The notes below the pieces were generated by a model. It did not search any database. It was not told where the DNA came from and saw only the letters and a list, made by a program, of their open reading frames with translations. This document shows, piece by piece, positions 22,392-33,787 of a stretch of DNA of 64,000 nt. The stretch is from Panaeolus papilionaceus (Eukaryota > Basidiomycota > Agaricomycetes > Agaricales): NCBI GenBank assembly GCA_015501605.1, contig JADNRZ010000029.1, positions 372,001 through 436,000 of the forward strand. Direction: 5' to 3'. Within the stretch, counting starts at the first letter, position 1; each line of letters begins with the position of its first letter. The translations under genes and the position numbers were made by a program.

Positions 22392-23585
22392 CTAGGGTAC
22401 GGTGAATAATTCTTGACGAATTATTCACAGAGTTAATAACTTTGGCCCCTCTTGAGACCTTATTAACAGGTGTTATTAACAGTTAAAAATTCAAATTTTA
22501 ACCAGTTAATAACTCGACAGGCTGTTAAGATGTGTTAATATTAGTCAGGCGGGTGCCAAAAATTCCATTGCATTTCAGCGATGCACATACAACCTCAAAG
22601 CTTGTCTTTTTCTAATCCGTGAACTAAATGGCATCAGCCAGCATCAGCTTATGGCAACCTGGGTGATTTTGATTCGGGAACGGGTGGGGATCTTTTATAG
22701 TGCCCCAAATCTTTCCTAAGTAAATAACACAAAAGAAATTATAAGCCGCTGGGGCACCCTGTAAGCTTTTTGGGCTAATTTTGTCAATCATATAGGTGCT
22801 GCTCAGGCCAGAGGGAGCCAGATGTACCAGTATAGGTTATTATAGGCCATCATTAGCCGTCGCTATAAGTTCCATTTCTCACATTTATTAACAGCTAAAA
22901 TTTGGTCGTCCGGAGGGTCCTGTTATTAACTAGTCTCGGTTAACCCAGGGGCCAGCCTCTCCCGTTTTTGGGGGTCAACCGGATTTGGGTTTCCCAACGG
23001 GAGAGTCTGGGCGCAAGCCAACATGGTTGGGAGGGTTTGCGTTTCGCAAACGCTTGGCGAAGTTTGGCATATTTGTAAGCTCATTAGGGACTAGTTACAC
23101 GACATTCTGACGCGTCATAGTGGAAGTAAAACATCATTCTGTATCTTGTACACCATAGAACGCGACATAATGTATCGATTACATGCCTAATCATGGTCAA
23201 TACCACTCCTTCACCTTTTGTTACAAGTAAATAATCGAAAACAACAATGCTCGTTCAATCATGCGAATCAGCAAAACATCCCGCTACTCCCGCCAACATC
23301 ACTCAAACTTCAGAGAGCCTCACGTTGCACTAACCCATTTGAAAAAAATATATATTTGTTGAATGTGTAATCCTCACTTCGTCTGAAATAAACGGAGTCT
23401 CCAGAAACTTCCAGAGTGAGAATTTGGGTAACTCCTTGCGCCCAGACTCTCCCATTGGGAAACCCAAATCGGGTTGACCCCCAAAAATGGGAGAGCCGAG
23501 ACTAGTTATTAACCTGTTATTAACATGTTATTAACAGACTTTATTAACCGTGTGAATAAATCTCCCATTATTCACCGTACCCTAG
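22392..23585. mobile_element. Non-autonomous DNA element with 19-bp TIRs and 6-bp target duplication
   Basis: Perfect 19-base inverted termini CTAGGGTACGGTGAATAAT (22392-22410 and 23567-23585) are flanked by ACCAGA on both sides (22386-22391, 23586-23591). Subterminal TTATTAAC / GTTAATAAC repeats occur at least five times near each end. There is no transposase frame. It lies 59 bases upstream of the ATG of hydrolase copy 2. A second element is nested inside (22930-23505). Confidence 0.85.
22930..23505. mobile_element. Nested inverted-repeat element, 576 bp
   Basis: The ends are CTAGTCTCGG...CCGAGACTAG. The long arms share TTTGGGGGTCAACC, GGTTTCCCAA and GAGAGTCTGGGCGCAAG in inverse orientation (22930-23018 and 23437-23505). 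The left arm carries about 16 extra bases (TTAACCCAGGGGCCAG region). Flanks read TTATTAA on both sides (22923-22929 and 23506-23512), a likely 7-base duplication, although the host element is itself rich in that string. No coding capacity. Confidence 0.8.
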
Positions 23586-23644
23586 ACCAGACCAACGTTG
23601 AATTGAAATGGTGCCATCCTCACTGTAACAATTACAACGAAGAG

Positions 23645-24745
23645 ATGTCCTGTGCGCAGTGCAGCGAAGGCTTTGTGCTCCCCGGAGAACCAAAAGGGGA
23701 AATTCTTCCTGACTATCAAGGCGCATACTATGCAATAGGACCAGAAGGCGAAAGGGGTCGTGTTATCATCTTCCTCACCGATGGTTTCGGATTGCCATTG
23801 AAGAATTGCAAACTTATGGCCGACAACCTGGCGACTCGCCTCCGATGCGATGTATGGGTACCAGATTATTTAGCAGGTTTGACGACATATTTGGATCAAT
23901 CCAATTGTTGGCTAATTTTGGATCATCTTATGAGAACAGGAAGACCTTTGGTCGATTTAGACGACCTCAGAGCACCAGATCGTGCTGGGGTGAAGCTGTC
24001 TATAATCGACAAGGTCAAATGGATCGTACTTTCCGTACTTCCAAAGATCCTGGCATACATCAGTAATCGACCATCTGTGGTAGACAAGCGAGTCAAGGGC
24101 GTGAGTGTTTTTCACTTAGAATTACGCCTACGATTGGAGCATGGGAACTAAAGACTCGGAGTTTATATCGCTGCTGCAGGAAAGGAAGAAGTACGAAAAA
24201 GTGGGAATGGTCGGGTGACTATCGCGCTGTTCCATGACATGCAATAACTGGCTAATCTATATGAAAAAGGTACTGCTGGGGCGGTGCAACTACGATGAGG
24301 CTAGCAAAAAAAGACTTGATTTGCTCAGCCGCCATGTGTCATCCAGCACCGTTCTCCGTGAAAGATGTCCACAAGATTCAGATTCCAACTTCATGGGCAC
24401 TTGCTGAAGGTAACTTTAGTCTATACTTGGGGCTGAGCACTGAGCGCTGAACTATTGGCGTTAGATGATCTCTTCGTTTCTCCTTCACTTCGAAACAACG
24501 CCGAAGCCATCCTGTCTGCTAGGAAAGGAATGGCGAATGAGGTCGAATACGAATTTAAGGATTATCCAGGTGCGCGATGTGCTCGTGGTCTCGACACCAG
24601 TTCGTTGCAAATTCCCAAAATTAACTTGTCGTTAGGAACGGCGCATGGCTTTGCGGCTCGACCAAATCTCAATTTACCGGCAATTAAAGCTGCGTATGAG
24701 CAAGCCTTCGAACAAGTCGTCCTTTGGTTCGAAAGGACACTTTGA
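23645..24745 (+). CDS. Dienelactone hydrolase family protein, copy 2
   Basis: ATG at 23645 (MSCAQCSEGF). The exon chain passes VIIFLTDGFGLPLKN and VWVPDYLAG, then an intron to 23941, SNRPSVVDKRVKG, an intron, EFISLLQERKKYEKVGMVG, an intron, the nucleophile YCWGG, SWALAEDD, an intron and TAHGFAARPN, ending TGA at 24743. Cys, Asp-region and His of the DLH triad are all present, and every intron has GT-AG ends. The layout is collinear with copy 1, so the two arose by duplication and now diverge in orientation around the TPP enzyme. The nested transposon-like element has taken over its proximal promoter, which could alter expression. Confidence 0.88.
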
Positions 24746-26653
24746 TACGCTTCCACTATGTATCTGAATGTTCGAGTTGGGTCCAAGTCGGATAGGTCTA
24801 TTATGGGATCAACGTATAGATCATGCTTCGCTGGAGGCTTGGTTTTAATTTGTACATATTTGGGTGCTACAATGTCGCTTGCTACACAAAATAGGCCGAT
24901 GTCCACGAGTGATTGACAGCTCGCGCCCAGTGTGGTACGATCCGCAAGCGCCCGCCATGGCGCATTTGATGGAGAAAATCGGGAGGACTTTTCTGCATAC
25001 ACTTGACAATGGTTATGAAAACAAGTCCATGGGCGGAAGGCTACGTTTAAAGGACACCAAGACCTTCGAGAGGGACAGGGTATTGTCATTCTGTATTGGA
25101 CCTTGTCGTGTCCCGCTCCCTCAATTCTCCACACCTCTCACTTCAGGCCGCTTCATTCGTGGGCACATTTTCAAGTTTGGGTTCATTTCCGTGGGGTGTT
25201 TATCCTTCGGGTAAGCTTATAAGAGTCGTAACGCCGAAACCTGACAAAACAACAACAAAAAATATTGGCCTTCAGTCTTGGCTCCGTGTCTTTCATTTTT
25301 CGTTGCTCAGGGAATGGATAAAGTCGGAATCGCCAGTCCAAGGGTCAAAGGTGTAGTGCTTGCAATTGATGAGCCTATATACACTTACCCATACCACTGC
25401 CACCGATGCGAACCCCAATGATGAAGATGATATATTCAAGCATGGCATGAGAGAATCATGTGCATGTCGCGACTTCATTGTCAACAGCGGAAGAAATAGT
25501 GCAAATTGTCAATACATTTCCTGTCAAACCTCCAAGTAGCGAAAGATAACGAATCGAGGCTAAGAGACTTCCTATTACACTCCGCTGGAGTACCTCAGCA
25601 TTCGACGTGCTGTCCTCGTCACGAGGCTGCAAAGGGCTGCAACAACATGGAATTGGCTAAAGACACCGACTCTACCCTGACCGTGGCTCAGATGATCCGT
25701 CATTTAAGCTTGTCTCCATAAGCACATGAAGGGGAAGGTAGGGCACATTCGCTGACACTTCAGGGCTAGCGTATTATTCTCTTGAGGTTTGACATGTACC
25801 TATCTTCGGCGTCTTTACATTGTATGAGCACAAGTAAAACCTTGATTGAAAACCCATGGAGAGATATTCACTTTGTTCGCTTCTTCTCTGGGATTATGAC
25901 CTATTGTGCAGATGAGCTGCTGGCCTTCGGCCAACGGCATACATACGTGAAAATTATGAAAACGCATTGGTGAAAAAAACAGGTCGGTGGCAATAACGGC
26001 AAGCTCAATATTACGGGCCGAGCTATGAAACACCTTTAAATGGTGAGGGGCAGAATAAAAGACTGTTCAGTGTGAAGAAAATGAACAAACGGTGCGAGTC
26101 TTTTTTTTTATACGGTGGTCCGAGGTTTGTCCGTGAGGTGCTTCAAGCGTTGTGAATTCAGTTTCCTACTGAGGCAAGTCGAAGACGAAGGAAAGGTGTG
26201 AAGAATCCCTCATTTTCGATACACTGCGTGAACTGCGGTGCAAAATTGCCTATAATAGCCTGCGGGCATCCTCAGAGACCGGGTACTGGAGAAAATGTGT
26301 ATCAATATCTCAACAATCGCTGCTGACTGACATTGTATTAAATAACTATAAGAAAAAGCGAAGTTAGGCTACAGAGGAATATGGGAATACCTGTTATACA
26401 TTGCGTAGAAAATATAATGTAGGCTACATAAAGGTCGAAGTTGCTGAAGTGATTCAAATATGGGTTGTGCATGACGAACGTTCAGACAGAAAGGAAGGTG
26501 GAAATGTGGGTATGGACAAAAATGAATGTGGCGTTGGATAAATCGTGAGATATAGAAAACGGATAAGGGGTCAGCATAACGTTTAAGATCGCGATAGATG
26601 GTTTGATGAATCTGGACGGACGTAGACGAGTCCGAGGATGACACCAGCTGAGA
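24746..26653. other. 1.9 kb without a supported gene
   Basis: Frames up to about 190 codons occur on both strands (for example 24562-25134 minus, which overlaps the hydrolase end). None has family motifs, a signal peptide or a convincing intron structure. The part near 26650 is probably the 3' UTR of the F-box-like gene. Confidence 0.35.
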
Positions 26654-27863
26654 CTATTTTTCTCTCCACAAAAGCTCGGTGTTTAGCTCCCCATCGACTC
26701 GACATATACCCTGAAAAACTGTGACCACAGTTCGGTCGAACTCGTTGACGAAAATAACCCTGCTAATAGAAGGGATGTAGAGTCGAAGCTCACTTGCCAG
26801 TGCACGCAGCGCAGCATGCGAGCGGGGTGGTGGTTCCCATTGTGATACTTCGAATTCGACGCACTGGATTTTGGGAAAGCGCATCAATAGTCCATAGAAT
26901 TGGAGACGCTGTGAAGATATTTGAGGTTTGGTATGTTGCTGGAGGGTAAAATATTCTTACCTCAGGTCCGTTTACGGGAAGCGCGAGCGTACCAAGATAG
27001 CAGATATCGTTCATTTCTTTGGTATCGGCAATCGCTGTAAGTAATTCTATGGAAAAGGAGTCGCTGTAGAGGGAGTCTCCTATGTCGAGTGACTTAAGAG
27101 GCTGCGCGGAAAGAGATATTTGCGAAAGAAGCTGGGCCATCTCTTCCCGCTTTGAGGTTAACTCATCCCGCGAAAAGCAAGTCTTCAGGTGCGTTATAGG
27201 TCGACCAGGGACCAGGGCTGTCGCCGCTTCCGAGAATGTACACTCCAGCATGCAGAGTCTGGCCATGTCCTGGGTATCAAGGATTGGGGGTATAGATTGG
27301 GAATGTGGGGGGTCTGCTGAGCGGCCGTAGTCTTCGACGTAGTCTTGGATAAATAGATCCTCAAGCACGGCCTGACGTTTCAGAAACAACACAAGGTCCG
27401 AGTCCCATGCAAGGTCACAGTGAAATTTGCGTAGCTGAAAGGTGGTGTCGTTCAATATCCATGATAGCGCATTAGAGAAGGTTCCGTCGTTTGGAAGATG
27501 TATGTTCAGGTAGCGAAGTTGGGAGGTGCCTTTTAAGGCCACGGAGATCGACGGCCAGAATGATTCTGGAAGCTCTAGTGGCATAGGCTCTTCGATCAAG
27601 CTTTCCTCAGATGAGGTGTCATCTTCTTCCCCCGAATCAATAGAGATAGTAAGGGCGTCCACAAGCGCTGCGAGACGTGGGGATTCAGCGAGGGTACGGC
27701 ACAGTAAATCTGTCCCTTCATCGTTCTGCAGAAATAAGGTGTTGTATAAGGCCTTTTCAGCAACATTGCGAAACCCCTGGCAGACTCGACACAGGGTTGA
27801 TATATCGGCACGATTCCCGACATTTCTAACGATGTTTCGGTAGGCCTCTAGTGTCAATTCCAT
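26654..27863 (-). CDS. F-box-like protein with LRR-type body
   Basis: Exons 27863-26961 and 26908-26654 (52-base intron) give 385 aa; an upstream in-frame ATG at 27911 would add 16 residues. The N-terminus MELTLEAYRNIVRNVGNRADISTLCRVC resembles Agaricomycete F-box starts (LP-E-Y..I..nv....l..LC.vc), followed by FRNVAEKALYNTLFL. The rest is leucine-rich without clean repeats (for example SQLRYLNIHLP and KSLDIGDSLYS). Such proteins usually recruit substrates to SCF ubiquitin ligases through Skp1. That role is inferred from the first 50 residues only. The acidic segment EEDDTSSEESLIEE is unusual. No neighbour gives further context. Confidence 0.7.
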
Positions 27864-27911
27864 AAAACGCGGAGCATAACCTGTGAGGGAGTCGTGAGCC
27901 GTCGTCCTCAA

Positions 27912-29627
27912 ACCATGCGAGCAAGAGAACTGACCAACTCCCAGGTGGGAGCAATGATGAGGCGCTAGATATCCAGCCGCCTGCGCGAGAGAATGAGACT
28001 GAGGAAACGATAAGGGACGCCTGTAGGTTCAGATTCAACGCGTATGGACTTACTTCTCGAGTGCAACTCAAGGCGACGGCAATCTGCACGCTTTTCAAGA
28101 CTGCGGGGAGGGAAAGATAGCGGAGCTACAGAAAATAAGCTGGACTGGACAAATAGACTGTCGCTTCCGCAATGTTCGTATTTATGTGGTATGTTACTAG
28201 TGATCATCGTGGAAAACTTGCATCGGGGGCATTTCGGGATCAGAGGAGATCTCCGGATTGATCTCTGCGCGTCCACAACATGCGAAGCCCGTTGGTCTTC
28301 CAAATTGCACAAAACATTGGCAAAAATATGAGCCCCTCTCAACGTCGTCCCGCGTTGCGGATGCGACAACTTGCACCTCGATTAAAGGCTCGGAATCAGA
28401 TTTAGCGCTCCACGTGGATGCCATGCGAATTTCGAAAGCACGACGACGGGCGGCGTTTCCGGTTACGGCTGATTCGGTTGGTAACCTGAGCATCAAAATC
28501 TCGAGATGCCCTGGGTTGTTCAGGAGAAATATGCCAGGTATCGAAGGCAATTTACTGCCTTTACAACGGGATGAGCTTGGAGCCAACACATAAGTCTGGA
28601 GTTCCTACACTGTCTTCATGGCGATTAGAACAATTACGGGGTTAGGAATTCGAACTCGTCACTGTCAGAGCGTCTGCCTGCTTTTGTGCACTGGTTCAAT
28701 TTTAGTGGAGCTTGATATTCGTGAGACCGGTCCACAATTGCCAGGTCAGGAGTCGCAGTCAGGGACTAAGAAAAGGAATTATCAATAAAAGGTTCGAATT
28801 GTCGAGATGTCGTGTTGTACAAACAATCAACGACTCCAACCTCGAGGTCCAACCCTGACTTTAAAATCGTCATTAGCCACAGTGACGAAATACGAAGAGG
28901 CCGAAAAGTGAAAAATGACCGAGACTGAGAGCATTTGTGGTTGATTGGAGCCTGAACGTTTGAACCTCCAAGTCGCGTCTTTGTCACCATTCCTTAAAAT
29001 GAATCTCGCGTCTTTAATAATTGTGACAGTTATGCAGGTTCCCAACATAGATAAAGAATCCCGCAGGAGGCTCAACTAAATTGCCATAATGATTCACATA
29101 CAGAACATTCCGCACAGCAATAGTGAATGTGTCCAAATTATACCAATACAGGCTATACCCTTGAGAGTCAAATGCGAGGATGCGGAGATACCTTGAACCT
29201 CGGTAAATAGTCGTTCTCGTGGCGGCTGAGAAAATAGTAGATGGTATGACGTTCTGTCAAGAACGGCGTGAATACTGACATGTTGGCGCGCTCAGAAATT
29301 ATGAGCTGAAGGGGCGGGTGACCCTCGGAACTGCAACTCTATAATGCTGGGAATGATGGTTTGGTGTCACTGATGATGCAGAATCCTCCGAGAAGGTGAA
29401 GGGAGGAAGATGTAGATTGAGAGGTGCGGAAAATATGTCGGAACTTTGGCGGACGATCGCAATTCTTGACAAGGTTGGTGATAGAGTTCGTACCCTATCG
29501 ATATCTGTTTGAACGTTTGCCCAAAGTCGTGCAACCACTACGAAAATAGAATACCTTAAATATAAATGAGGGAATAAAAATTCATTGAGTGGACATTACT
29601 TGCCGCATTGTGTGGCACATTGCTCAC
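27912..29627. other. 1.7 kb without a clearly supported gene
   Basis: Contains an ORF at 28197-28589 (minus, 130 aa, motifless) and a protein-like frame at about 29035-29255 (minus: RYLRILAFDSQGYSLYWYN then AVRNVLYVNHYGNLVEPPAGF) that has no good start and no recognised family. The latter may be one exon of an unrecognised gene or a relic. Nothing stronger can be said. Confidence 0.3.
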
Positions 29628-30311
29628 CTATTCCAGCTTCTCAAGCTCCTCTAAGCGAGACAGAACGACATCTTTGCTGGTCTCTTCTATCTCACCGGCT
29701 AGGAATATTTCATCAAGGATGGCGTAAACCTGAAGGGATGTTGAGTATGATAGGTTCGGTAGCCAAATCAGGATATTACCTTATAAAAGTTGAAGACAAG
29801 ATCAAGTTCGCAAACATTGTCAAAGAAAGTGTCTGGGAGCGAGATCTCAGCGGTCAAACTACTCAAGGACGAACCCACGCACGTACCAAGAATCTCGACA
29901 AAAAGATGAATCGCTTCCAAATAAGCCAGTTCGTTATCATTCGCATCCACGCATAGACAGAAAAACAGGCCGGCATATCGTCTGTACACCACCTTGTAGT
30001 TCCGAAACTAAACCAAGGTATTAGCAAGCCATTAGGCTGACAGGTATCATCATACTTCAACAAAGTTGGACTGATATTTCTGGTCTCGGGGTGCTACCAG
30101 ACGGTGTACCTCGCCACGGAGGCGAACCTAAATCGACCTCTTTTAGTCCCTGTGCCATGTCATTGCAATACATAACATACCTTCTCCTCATCATCGTATG
30201 GAACATACCACTTCGACAATCTCGTCTTTCCTTGACGATTCTGTGTTCTTTATGAGTAAAACATACCGCAGATTGAATGAATTATACCTGGACTAAGATA
30301 AACCGAATCAT
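29628..30311 (-). CDS. APS2: AP-2 complex sigma subunit
   Basis: The small (sigma) chain of the AP-2 clathrin adaptor, which helps select cargo for endocytosis at the plasma membrane. ATG at 30311 (MIRFILVQ), then five introns with GT-AG ends separating [31 protein letters not shown]...[26 protein letters not shown]...[23 protein letters not shown] and [17 protein letters not shown]...LEKLE, with TAG at 29630-29628. The product is about 143 aa, the standard length, and spans the whole longin-type fold. The [24 protein letters not shown] segment points to AP-2 rather than AP-1 sigma. Strongly conserved and evidently functional, it is the best-anchored housekeeping gene here with the chitin synthase. 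Confidence 0.96.
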
Positions 30312-30791
30312 GGCCTCCAGATAGCAGACTGGTGATGGTTCAGGACAACGACGTGCTCGTCATTGTTGGATACGATGGCGGCCATTGATTGATGGCACCC
30401 TTAAAGCATCACATGTACAAATAGTGGAAAACAGCGGACCGAGAGGCAAAATGTGGTCCGTTGATCTTTGTGGTTGTCACTCGTTCTCTGGCTTTCCTTT
30501 GCTCACATTGCATAATTTTGCATGGTGAGGTATGCGTTTGAGCCGATGTTATGTTATGGTTTGTTCCAAACCATGGACGATCCGCGATCGTGACTGCCAT
30601 GCACGGCAACCAAAATTGAAACTTCCAGGGTAAGGTGCACAAGGTGTAGAATAGAGGATGGTAACGAAATACAAGGTATCGATGTAATTGAACACTGAAT
30701 ATAATTTGCACTGACGCCGACTCACGTGTAAGTCAACGACGACTGAATACGATTCGGTAAATTCTCCGGTGTCTCCGTCTACCAACGGTTG
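30312..30791. other. Intergenic between oxidase 3' end and AP-2 sigma start
   Basis: Presumed AP-2 sigma promoter plus oxidase 3' UTR. No gene-like frame. Confidence 0.35.
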
Positions 30792-33787
30792 TTAAACTAC
30801 ACCGATAATCTCTCCCACGACGCTCTTGAATGTCTTCTGAGGGTCGAATTGCCCTCGAACCTTGGCGAATCGAGCAAGAAGCTAAGTGACAAACGGAATA
30901 CATGTAAAGAGGTTGTGTAAACGCGAGAAAAGGGGATAAAAGTAAGTTAGTGCTAGAACTCGAAAGGAACAAGATCCGAGAGCAATAGACGCTCTGAGCT
31001 CGTTCTAAATGATTTTTGTAGAGACATACCGCAGGATCGAGGTTCTTCACCGATTGCTGGAGAACGGACCTAGTGCATTTGGTCCAGTGAGGCCTGGTCG
31101 GGAACTGTATGGCCACGCGAAATCCATTGTCAGTGGACAGGTACCGGAGAGCTTCGGCCGTTGCTCACCTCGTTGGTAAGAGTCTGTTCAAGACGATGGT
31201 ACCTAAAGACACAGATGTCGTCCATTAAGCATCCGAAATTCAGGGATGGTGCATTCAGATGCAGATCTGGAAACGGCGTACCACTCTTCGTTATAGCGCT
31301 TCTCGCCGCCACCGATGGGTCGATAAGATGGGAAGTCGAACATGATTGCACCCTTGGTTAGATACGTTTTTAGGGGGACGGTATTATAAATTTCAGCCTC
31401 ATGACAATAGGCCTTACCTTGGACCAGTCTGCAGAAGCGTCATTCTGAAGGGTCGTCGTTTGACCGAGAAGACTGTCGAATGGACGACCAAACTATATTA
31501 CCACCGATTATCAGCTAAACCTCATCCGTGAATGAAGGCTAAGTCCCAACCTTGATATTGATACCACTGCAACCACCGGCATGCAATCAATAAGTCACAA
31601 GTCGCGGTGTTATCTGACTTCTATTTACCTTCGATACGTTGAGGTAACTGGCTTTCCTTCAGCAGCAGCCTGGTCAAACAGCTCGCGAATACGCTTGAAG
31701 AGTTTATTCGCCTGGGTAACGGGAACAGCAACCTCGAAGGTATATGCACGAAGGCCATAGTCCCACTGGGTCTTGGTGTTAGGATAGAGGCCGCCGATGA
31801 GGACATCGTAGGCCCATCCAACAACAGGCCAGAATAGAAGGGCAATATTGGTAGGCTTGTCTATAAGGATTTCAGGAGTAGCTAGCACAAAAACTTTGAG
31901 ACCACCCACCATGGAAATTAGGCGGGCTCCATAAACCAAAGAAAATGCCCTCAGTGATGAAGTTCTGGGTGCTGCTGTTCTGGCCTGATTCGAGCATGAA
32001 CTTGGCGATGTTTGCTTCGGTCTCAGTCACGGAGAATGTAGACTAGAAGACGGTAATACAATAAGCGTCTCCAGTAGGTGCAATTACATTTGCAATACTG
32101 ACCTGGAAAGCATTTCCAAGTCTCCAGTTCGGAACGATTTCGTAAGTCCTCTTGTGGAGCTTCTTCAAACCTTCAAATCATGATGTTCAACTAACTATGA
32201 ATGAAAAAGGTCGTAACAACTTACCGGGCCACCACTATAAATTCGAATTATCAAATGGACATCAGAGCTTCACAAACCAGTCCTGCTCGTCTACTCACCC
32301 AGTAATTTGCAGTAACGTATGGAGAGATCTCCTTGTGAATGTCAGCCTCGAAGACCTCCTTCTCGCTCAGCGTAACTTGTCTAGCGATAACTTTGAAATC
32401 CGCCAAAATTTCCATCTTGATGCGTGCAACGATCCCGAGAAGGCCTAGGGATGTTGTAGCGGCGAGCCAGGTATCGCTGGTTTGGTCTCTGTCAAGGTGA
32501 ACGATGTCGCCTATCAATTTCCATCGCGTGGGTAAAAGAAAGTTGGTTCGTATGCCGTCATTAAATCTGAATCATGAATTCGAAATATTCTTTACCGCGC
32601 ACCTTTTCCATTAATAATATCGAACGCGAGCGCAGAAGTCGATACCTGGGAGTCTTCGCCTAATGACGAGCGATGCGCGCCCATCGCCATCGCTCCTCCT
32701 GTAGAAAGCGAAAGCACATACACGGAGACGCGCATGAACGTGGGCAGATGAAAAACAAGAAACAAAAGAATACGGAAATAGGAGGAAGACGTCAGAATAA
32801 TAACCCTACAACTCGACAGCCTCGGGATGTCGAAGCCCCATCGAAGCAATGATATGATAGGAGTACGTACCGAGTGTAATGTTCCAATTGACTGCGAATG
32901 GCGGGAATTTGTACGAATTGTTGAGGAAAGTTATTGTAAGGACCATGAAAGATACCGAAGGGTGTAAGTCCGCGTGTGATAGAATTCGTAGCGATTAGGA
33001 CACGGTCTACTGGTGTGCACAAAACAATCTACTCACCAAGGGTATAACCCAAGGATGCACCACGTTCATGCAACCAGTCGGCTCTGACAAATCCGAAAGG
33101 AAAATGTGACGATCAGTGTCGTACTTTCTCTCCTGCACGGAAAGGATCGAAGTGATGGTGCTGAAACTCACACTTGGTTGAATGTAACCCCCGCTTCAAC
33201 GACGACGCTTCCTTTTCCTCCCGATAAAACCAAGTCGGAAATCCGGCTCAGGCGTTCAGTTCGTACAACGACGGTGCGTGGGTCATCAGAGCACATCGTG
33301 TCATCTGTGAACCGCACATGAGTATCTCGCGTCTCGAAAATAGCTGCAAAAGCTCAGAGTAAGTGACGTACACCACATATGGCCGTTCTACACGGGGTGT
33401 TGCAAAGGAAGGTTGTGAGAACGACCCATTCAGTCCTAGTAAGCATTGATCGACGCTGAAGCAACACGTACTCCGGCAGCGCGTACGGGAACACCAGCGG
33501 CGCTCGCATTCTTGACAATGGTAGCAGCCTCCTCGATGGTGTTTGGAGTGTAGACAGCAGCTACATTATGACAGGCAGGAGATCCCGGTCCGTCAAAGGT
33601 GTTCCAGGTTACTTTAAAAAGCCGTAGCAATCAGTATTTAGGGACACATGGTGGATGGAGGACATAAGACATTATGTGAATTGGGCGAGGTGAAGGAACG
33701 ATTGGATCTTCATGGTGGCAAGAGAGGCTACGTACTGGCAGAGGCCACTCTAACAAGCCCTAGGAAAGAGTAGGAGAAATGTTTCAT
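30792..33787 (-). CDS. FAD-linked aldonolactone oxidase (D-arabinono-1,4-lactone/L-gulonolactone oxidase type)
   Basis: A many-exon flavoenzyme. Landmarks in order: WNTFDGPGSPACHNVAAVY, PNTIEEAATIVKNA, RAAG, GHMWYDTMCSDDPRTVVV (FAD domain, His likely near the flavin), GGKGSVVVEAGVTF, ADWLHERGASLGYTL, VNWNITLGG, AMAMGAHRSSLGEDSQVS, DTWLAATTSLGLLGIVARI, then the ALO-type C-terminal domain with FGLWSPPNFH, GWAYDVLIGGLYPNTKTQWDY, MFDFPSYRP, FPTRPHWTK and ARFAKVRGQFDPQKTF, ending TAA at 30794-30792. The family oxidises sugar lactones to ascorbate-like products. Junctions are by eye. The start at 33787 (MKHFSYSFLGLVRVASA, signal-peptide-like) is a guess joined by one intron. Confidence 0.82.

Noticed and set aside
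24562..25134. 190-codon minus-strand frame after hydrolase copy 2
   Set aside because: Overlaps the 3' exon of the hydrolase on the other strand and has no recognisable sequence.
28780..28830. GGTTCGAATT string as a tRNA T-loop
   Set aside because: No matching cloverleaf arms upstream; no tRNA could be built here or elsewhere in the window.
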